DNA from: Gammaproteobacteria bacterium Ga0077554
GTDB taxonomy: Bacteria > Pseudomonadota > Gammaproteobacteria > Ga0077554 > Ga007554
Direction of reading: 5' to 3'
DNA: 60,211 nucleotides
NCBI GenBank assembly: GCA_001464585.1
Contig: LNFF01000017.1
Location: 1-60,211 of the forward strand
Shown here piece by piece: positions 56,687-60,211 of the stretch. Both the position numbers and the translations under genes were made by a program. The notes beneath the pieces were generated by a model, which saw only the letters and a program-made list of their open reading frames with translations, did not search any database and was not told where the DNA came from. Each line of letters opens with the position of its first letter. The stretch's first letter is position 1.

Positions 56687-57798
56687 TCCGCGTCGGAGAC
56701 GTTGTCCACCGCCGCTTTGTTGCGCACAATGTAGGAGTGGGTGTTGCTTGATTCAAAATAAGTGCGTGCGGTCAATTCACTGAGTACGCCAGTCGTAAAA
56801 AACTGCACCGCGACTACTACGAACAACACGCCGATCATCAGTAGCGGTCTGGTGCCAATGTTTTCATCGAGAAACACTTTGATGAAAAATAAATAGCCGA
56901 GAATGGCGGTGCCGAGTGCGCCAAAGATAAAGCCGATCTTGCCAAAAAAGTGTCCGGGGCGGCTCCTGTAACGCATGAAAAAATACACCGAGAGCAAATC
57001 GAGAATCACGCGGAAGGTGCGCGAAATGCCGTATTTTGAGGTGCCAAATTGCCGGGCATGGTGTTGCACGACTTCTTCTTTGATGCGGGATGGCGACGTG
57101 CTTGAGGCCAGCCATGCAGGAATGAAGCGGTGCATTTCACCGTAGAGGCGCACGCTTTTCAGCACATGGGCGCGGAATACTTTGAGGCTGCAACCGTAAT
57201 CGTGCAAATGCACTTGCGTGATGCGGCCGATCAGCCGGTTAGCGATCCACGATGGCACTTTGCGCAGCCATAGGCCGTCTTTGCGGTCTTTTCGCCAGCC
57301 TGATACCAGATCAAGATCTTCGTTGATCAGGCGTTCCACCATACGCGGAATGTCGATGGGATCATTTTGCAAATCACCGTCGAGCATGGCGATGATGTCA
57401 CCGCGCGCGGTATCAATGCCCGCTTGCATGGCGGCGGTCTGGCCGAAGTTACGCTGCAAATTCACCACCCGCACATGCGCGCCGTATTGTTGTTGCATGT
57501 GCTTCATCTGGTGTTCAGTATTGTCGGCGCTGCCATCATTGACGAGAATCAGCTCCCATTGATACGCGTAATCCTTAAGCACTTCATGAACGCGCGCAGC
57601 CATGGGAGCAACGCTTTGCTCTTCGTTATACATGGGAATCACAATCGAAAGCCGATGTGGTGAAGGCAAGCGGCCGGAAAGTTGCTCCTGCATTTCCGGC
57701 ACTTCCGCCGTGCAAGGATGCACAAGTGCCGAGGGCGCAGGATGCGCAGGATCGGCCTCCATCCCTGGCGGTTGTGTGATGGGTTCAATGATTTTCAT
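56668..57798 (-). CDS. Polyprenyl-phosphate glycosyltransferase (GT2, GtrB/ArnC-like) with a repeat-encoded N-terminal insert
   Basis: 376 residues. The GT-A domain starts HRLSIVIPMYNEEQSV (about residue 48), with LVNDGSADNT, DGDLQNDP (the DXD metal site), SGWRKDRKDG and RFIPAW; two C-terminal membrane helices (about 285-345) fit the GtrB/DPM1 type, which loads a sugar onto polyprenyl phosphate. The N-terminal residues from about 10 to 42, including ALVHPCTAEVPEMQEQLSG, are translated from a composite of repeat elements (57673-57771). It overlaps the PAP2 gene by 4 bp and the GT39 gene by 19 bp. Confidence 0.92.
   Translation of the reverse strand: MKIIEPITQPPGMEADPAHPAPSALVHPCTAEVPEMQEQLSGRLPSPHRLSIVIPMYNEEQSVAPMAARVHEVLKDYAYQWELILVNDGSADNTEHQMKHMQQQYGAHVRVVNLQRNFGQTAAMQAGIDTARGDIIAMLDGDLQNDPIDIPRMVERLINEDLDLVSGWRKDRKDGLWLRKVPSWIANRLIGRITQVHLHDYGCSLKVFRAHVLKSVRLYGEMHRFIPAWLASSTSPSRIKEEVVQHHARQFGTSKYGISRTFRVILDLLSVYFFMRYRSRPGHFFGKIGFIFGALGTAILGYLFFIKVFLDENIGTRPLLMIGVLFVVVAVQFFTTGVLSELTARTYFESSNTHSYIVRNKAAVDNVSDADWKHPV
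57673..57771. repeat. Composite of AAGTG two-hairpin elements in the GT2 gene
   Basis: Plus-strand order: SL2-B reversed (57673-57700, arms GCCGGAAA/TTTCCGGC), CACTT, a truncated SL1-B (CCGCC), a full 47-bp A-type element (57710-57756: GTGCAAGGATGCAC, AAGTG, nested stem GCCGA/TCGGC with inner GCGCA/TGCGC), then a lone SL1 (CCTCCATCCCTGGCGG, 57756-57771). 99 bp, an exact number of codons. The A-type copy is antisense to the gene, the B-type sense. Confidence 0.75.
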
Positions 57799-58406
57799 GG
57801 GTCAGACTTTGTTGTCCGTAAAGGGAGCTTTAATAAAGTGATCCGAGCTTGAATGCGTTGCATGAAGCCAAGGTATTTTAACCCAATCCAGGCGCCAAGA
57901 AAGCCTAATATTGCGCCAATCGTAGCGCCCGCGAGCACTTGCAGGGGGTAATGTTTACCTAAATAGATGCGTGAAATGCCCACCAGTAACGCTAATGTGA
58001 GCAGGCTTACTGACCAGGCCCACGAGCGCATCACCAGGCTTAAAAAAATAGCTGTGGCAAAAAAATTGAGCGCATGGTTGGACGGCATGCCATTTGGGGC
58101 GCTGCCACACGGGGTATTGGGGGGCGCTCCGAGCTGGCGCACCAGCTCGGGTTGTGCGGAGCAGGGGCGTAGTTGATCCGTACTGTGCTTGATGATGTTG
58201 CCCAGCCCGTCACCCACGCCAATCACCAGCACCAGCACCAGCCACAGTTTCGCGCCGTCTTGCTTGAAACGCCAGCTATAAAATATCAGCAATAATCCCA
58301 GCAACGGAAAACTGAAGCTGGCGCGTTGTGAAATCCAGTGGAAGAAGACATCCAGCGCGGGGTGCGCCCAGTCCTGGTTAATCCACAGCAGGAGTGTTTC
58401 ATTCAT
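57795..58406 (-). CDS. PAP2-family membrane phosphatase
   Basis: 203 residues from ATG 58406 (MNETLLLWINQDWAHPALD). About five to six hydrophobic segments. The phosphatase motifs are split: KHSTDQLRP, MPSNHALN (usual PSxH) and SRIYLGKHYPLQVLAG, with the catalytic His residues present. Family members remove phosphate from undecaprenyl pyrophosphate, phosphatidylglycerophosphate or lipid A. In this operon carrier-lipid recycling or lipid A dephosphorylation is plausible. It overlaps both neighbours by a few bases. Confidence 0.9.
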   Translation of the reverse strand: MNETLLLWINQDWAHPALDVFFHWISQRASFSFPLLGLLLIFYSWRFKQDGAKLWLVLVLVIGVGDGLGNIIKHSTDQLRPCSAQPELVRQLGAPPNTPCGSAPNGMPSNHALNFFATAIFLSLVMRSWAWSVSLLTLALLVGISRIYLGKHYPLQVLAGATIGAILGFLGAWIGLKYLGFMQRIQARITLLKLPLRTTKSDP

Positions 58407-59523
58407 GCGTTTTTTTCTCATGCGGTGATCGGCCCAGCAACAGGCTGATCGCGCCACCGATCAAAGTCGACGCCAGCAGAAACAGATGCAGGTTGACCGC
58501 CGCAGGCAACGCATTTTGCGGCGTGATGCCATAAGGCAGCAGCCCGGCGATCACTCCCGCTTCATATGTGCCCATACCTGCCACGCCGTGTACCGGCAAC
58601 ACACTGGTAAGATCGCCTGCAATCACGCCCATCAGTGCGGCGGTGGGCGCAATATCAATAAATAACAGCAGCACCCAGGCGAAGACCGCCAGCTTGACTG
58701 CCCAGGTGATCACCGTCCACGCCCAGGCGCGCCAGAAGTCGCTGCGGCTCTGGGGCAGGCTATTGAGGGTTTTGTGCAGTAGTGAGTGAAATCTGCCTGT
58801 GGCAGTTTTTTTCTGCAAGGTGCGTTGCCAGTGGCCTTGCCCCCAAGACATCAGTAGAGGCAAAAGCATCCATGCCAGCAGCAGAATGCCTCCCGCCACC
58901 GCAGAGGGCGCCGTACCCCATGCCCATCCAGCGAGAAGCGCGCACGCACCCAAAGTGTGCAAATCCAGCAGACGGAACCAAAACAGAGCAGGGATAGACC
59001 GCGCCATTGGTATGGCGAAGTGCCGCATCATCAGCACCGGAAAACTGATTTCGCCAGTACGCATCGGCAACAGATTGTTAAGGAAGTTATGTTGTAGTGT
59101 CACTTTGAAGCACAGCGCAAATGCGCCCTGCATTTCCTTGCGACCGGAAAATTGCTCCTGCATTTTCGGCACTTTCGCCGTGCAAGGATGCACAAGTGTC
59201 GCGGGAGGCAGGATGCCGGAAGCGACCGCCATCCGTGGCGGGCGGTCGGAAAGTTGCTCCTGCATTTCCGACACTTCCGCCATCCGTGGCGGGCGAAAAT
59301 AGTCATATAAACGCATGGCGCGTGTCCAATAACTGACGAACGCCAATCCCAGTGCGGCGAATATTTGACCGGCAGACAGGGTTTGCCATGGGGCGAGTAA
59401 TCGCACCCAGCCAAAGTAGTGTTCCACAAGCACCACAAAGCCAATAAAGAGAGCGACGCCCAATAGTTTTTTCAGTGTGGTGCCTGACCAAAGATTGCGG
59501 ATTATAAAGGAATTTGTTTTCAC
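58399..59523 (-). CDS. Lysylphosphatidylglycerol-synthase-TM/UPF0104-type flippase-like protein with repeat insert
   Basis: 374 residues with about eight membrane segments. FLNNLLPMRTGEISFPVLMMRH and GVAGMGTYEAGVIAGLLPYG are signatures of the AglD/MprF transmembrane family, proposed to flip lipid-linked intermediates. Between MRLYDYFRPPRM and GAFALCFKVTLQHNF about 50 residues (including SEMQEQLSDRPPRMAVASG and VPKMQEQFSGR) come from an array of repeat elements (59144-59292). It is the first gene of the reverse-strand lipid-linked-sugar operon. Confidence 0.85.
   Translation of the reverse strand: MKTNSFIIRNLWSGTTLKKLLGVALFIGFVVLVEHYFGWVRLLAPWQTLSAGQIFAALGLAFVSYWTRAMRLYDYFRPPRMAEVSEMQEQLSDRPPRMAVASGILPPATLVHPCTAKVPKMQEQFSGRKEMQGAFALCFKVTLQHNFLNNLLPMRTGEISFPVLMMRHFAIPMARSIPALFWFRLLDLHTLGACALLAGWAWGTAPSAVAGGILLLAWMLLPLLMSWGQGHWQRTLQKKTATGRFHSLLHKTLNSLPQSRSDFWRAWAWTVITWAVKLAVFAWVLLLFIDIAPTAALMGVIAGDLTSVLPVHGVAGMGTYEAGVIAGLLPYGITPQNALPAAVNLHLFLLASTLIGGAISLLLGRSPHEKKTHE
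59144..59292. repeat. Array of AAGTG two-hairpin elements in the flippase-like gene
   Basis: Plus-strand order: SL2-B reversed (about 59144-59170, imperfect), CACTT, a truncated SL1-B, a full 47-bp A-type (59180-59226: GTGCAAGGATGCAC, AAGTG, nested GTCGC/GCGAC with inner GGCA/TGCC), a lone SL1-B (CCGCCATCCGTGGCGG, 59226-59241), then a full 48-bp B-type reversed (59245-59292: GTCGGAAA/TTTCCGAC, CACTT, CCGCCATCCGTGGCGG). The first 98 bp parallel the GT2 composite. Confidence 0.8.
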
Positions 59524-59761
59524 ACCCGTCAGTATACCGCGATCTTCAACGAAAGTGCGCAGCCAGCCTGGCGCGATTTCTGCATTGTCTTTTATCAGAA
59601 GCTTGCTGATGGAATCGAATTCCTTGGATTAGCATTGTCACCGCAAAATTTATGGAAAATCGCCGAAAACAGGTTTAGCTTCGTGAATTACTGGCCGATA
59701 TGTCGTTAGGGACAGTAGTTTTGTCAACCAACCGGGTAGTTAGTATATTGGGGAGAGTGTC

Positions 59762-59908
59762 ATGAATGAGTTTCTTGTTGAAGTGGTAGTAATCTCGTTT
59801 ACGATTGGTGGTATTGTCGGTGCATTAGTGTCATTAAGCCTCACTACCAAGAAGAAAAGCGCTATTGAAATTGCCGAAGAAAAGCCACAGGATATTTTTC
59901 ATTCCTGA
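59762..59908 (+). CDS. Small single-pass membrane protein, unknown
   Basis: 48 residues: a hydrophobic helix (about 6-28, VEVVVISFTIGGIVGALVSL) followed by a charged tail TTKKKSAIEIAEEKPQDIF. GGGGAGAG lies about 6 nt upstream of the ATG, a good ribosome site. No named family is recognised. The 238 bp before it hold no repeat or gene I can support. Confidence 0.55.
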   Translation: MNEFLVEVVVISFTIGGIVGALVSLSLTTKKKSAIEIAEEKPQDIFHS

Positions 59909-60027
59909 TCTGCTGCTGATCAAGTGGTGTTGTATGACAGCGTAAGCAGTGTTTTGCCTGCCCGCTACGCATCCCGCTTAGCCATATAATAATGATCTGG
60001 AATCCAGATCCATCGGTCTTTATTATC

Positions 60028-60150
60028 ATGCCGAAGACGCCCTGCGGGCTTGTCGAGTACACAGTCGCTGGCGATGGACAGCCGGTATTGGTCGTGCATG
60101 GCTCCGGCGACGGATTTAACCGAGATTTCCCATTAGCCCCCAATTTCTAA
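60028..60150 (+). pseudogene. N-terminal fragment of an alpha/beta hydrolase
   Basis: 40 codons. GLVEYTVAGDGQPVLVVHGSGDGFNRDF matches the start of alpha/beta hydrolases (strand, oxyanion-hole HGSG, then GGFDQ-like). The reading frame then ends at TAA in LAPNF, well before any nucleophile elbow. It is probably a truncated or rearranged remnant. Confidence 0.55.
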
Positions 60151-60211
60151 TGGAAGCCATTAGAGTGAGTTATTGATTTTGATGGTTTTTAGGGTATTCT
60201 TTATCTAAAGC

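Noticed and set aside
58127-58150. Palindrome CGAGCTGGCGCACCAGCTCG in the PAP2 gene as another inserted element
   Set aside because: It lacks the AAGTG layout and the protein length there is close to normal, so insertion is not supported.

Overview
The window reads as a chromosomal segment of a gammaproteobacterium of moderate GC content. The best evidence is gene order: glnA-ntrB-ntrC, lptM-lysA and dapF-DUF484-xerC, rpoE-rseA-rseB-degP-lepA-lepB-DUF4845-rnc-era-recO-pdxJ-acpS, and tRNA-fMet-rimP-nusA-infB-rbfA-rpsO-pnp are classic gammaproteobacterial blocks. Sigma-54/NtrC sites, a sigma-E type promoter, a complex I NDUFA9-like protein and a PEP-CTERM-type acyltransferase fit an environmental, possibly chemolithotrophic lineage, but I cannot name the genus.

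Layout: 0.6-5 kb nitrogen control (glnA, ntrB, ntrC with NtrC sites); 5-11.4 kb a STAS-like hypothetical, trmL, the lysine/diaminopimelate genes lptM-lysA and dapF, a CDF metal exporter, DUF484 and xerC; 11.4-15.2 kb an accessory patch (secreted protein, orphan ParD-like and broken HigA-like antitoxins, aldehyde dehydrogenase, repeats, a MITE-like element); 15.3-25.5 kb NDUFA9-like, cca, YdcF-like, trxC, FmdB, DUF502, aspS, nadA, ruvC, ruvA, nitroreductase and a small exported protein; 25.6-38.6 kb nadB diverging from the envelope-stress/secretion/RNase III block; 38.7-43.2 kb a reverse-strand operon of phosphate-binding-like protein, porin and GGDEF/EAL protein; 43.2-45.4 kb a sparse region with an exosortase-type acyltransferase and a decayed transposase; 45.4-53.9 kb the translation block, which lacks truB; 53.9-54.4 kb an IS3 remnant; 54.4-59.5 kb a reverse-strand lipid-linked-sugar operon (flippase-like, PAP2, GT2, GT39, membrane protein); 59.5-60.2 kb a small membrane ORF and a hydrolase fragment.

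The most striking signal is a family of about 47-48 bp two-hairpin elements lying inside protein-coding genes and keeping the frame open: DUF484, aspS, era, a GT2 glycosyltransferase and a flippase-like gene. Each full copy is stem-loop 1, an invariant AAGTG linker, then a nested stem-loop 2, with a GGA-containing loop at each tip. The stems differ between copies but keep pairing (compensatory changes), while loops and linker are conserved, which points to selection or mobility acting on nucleic-acid structure rather than on the peptide. The loops also resemble CsrA/RsmA sites. A separate 44-bp palindrome sits in frame in xerC, and the intergenic space is filled with several further palindromic repeat families, some nested in or interrupted by others.
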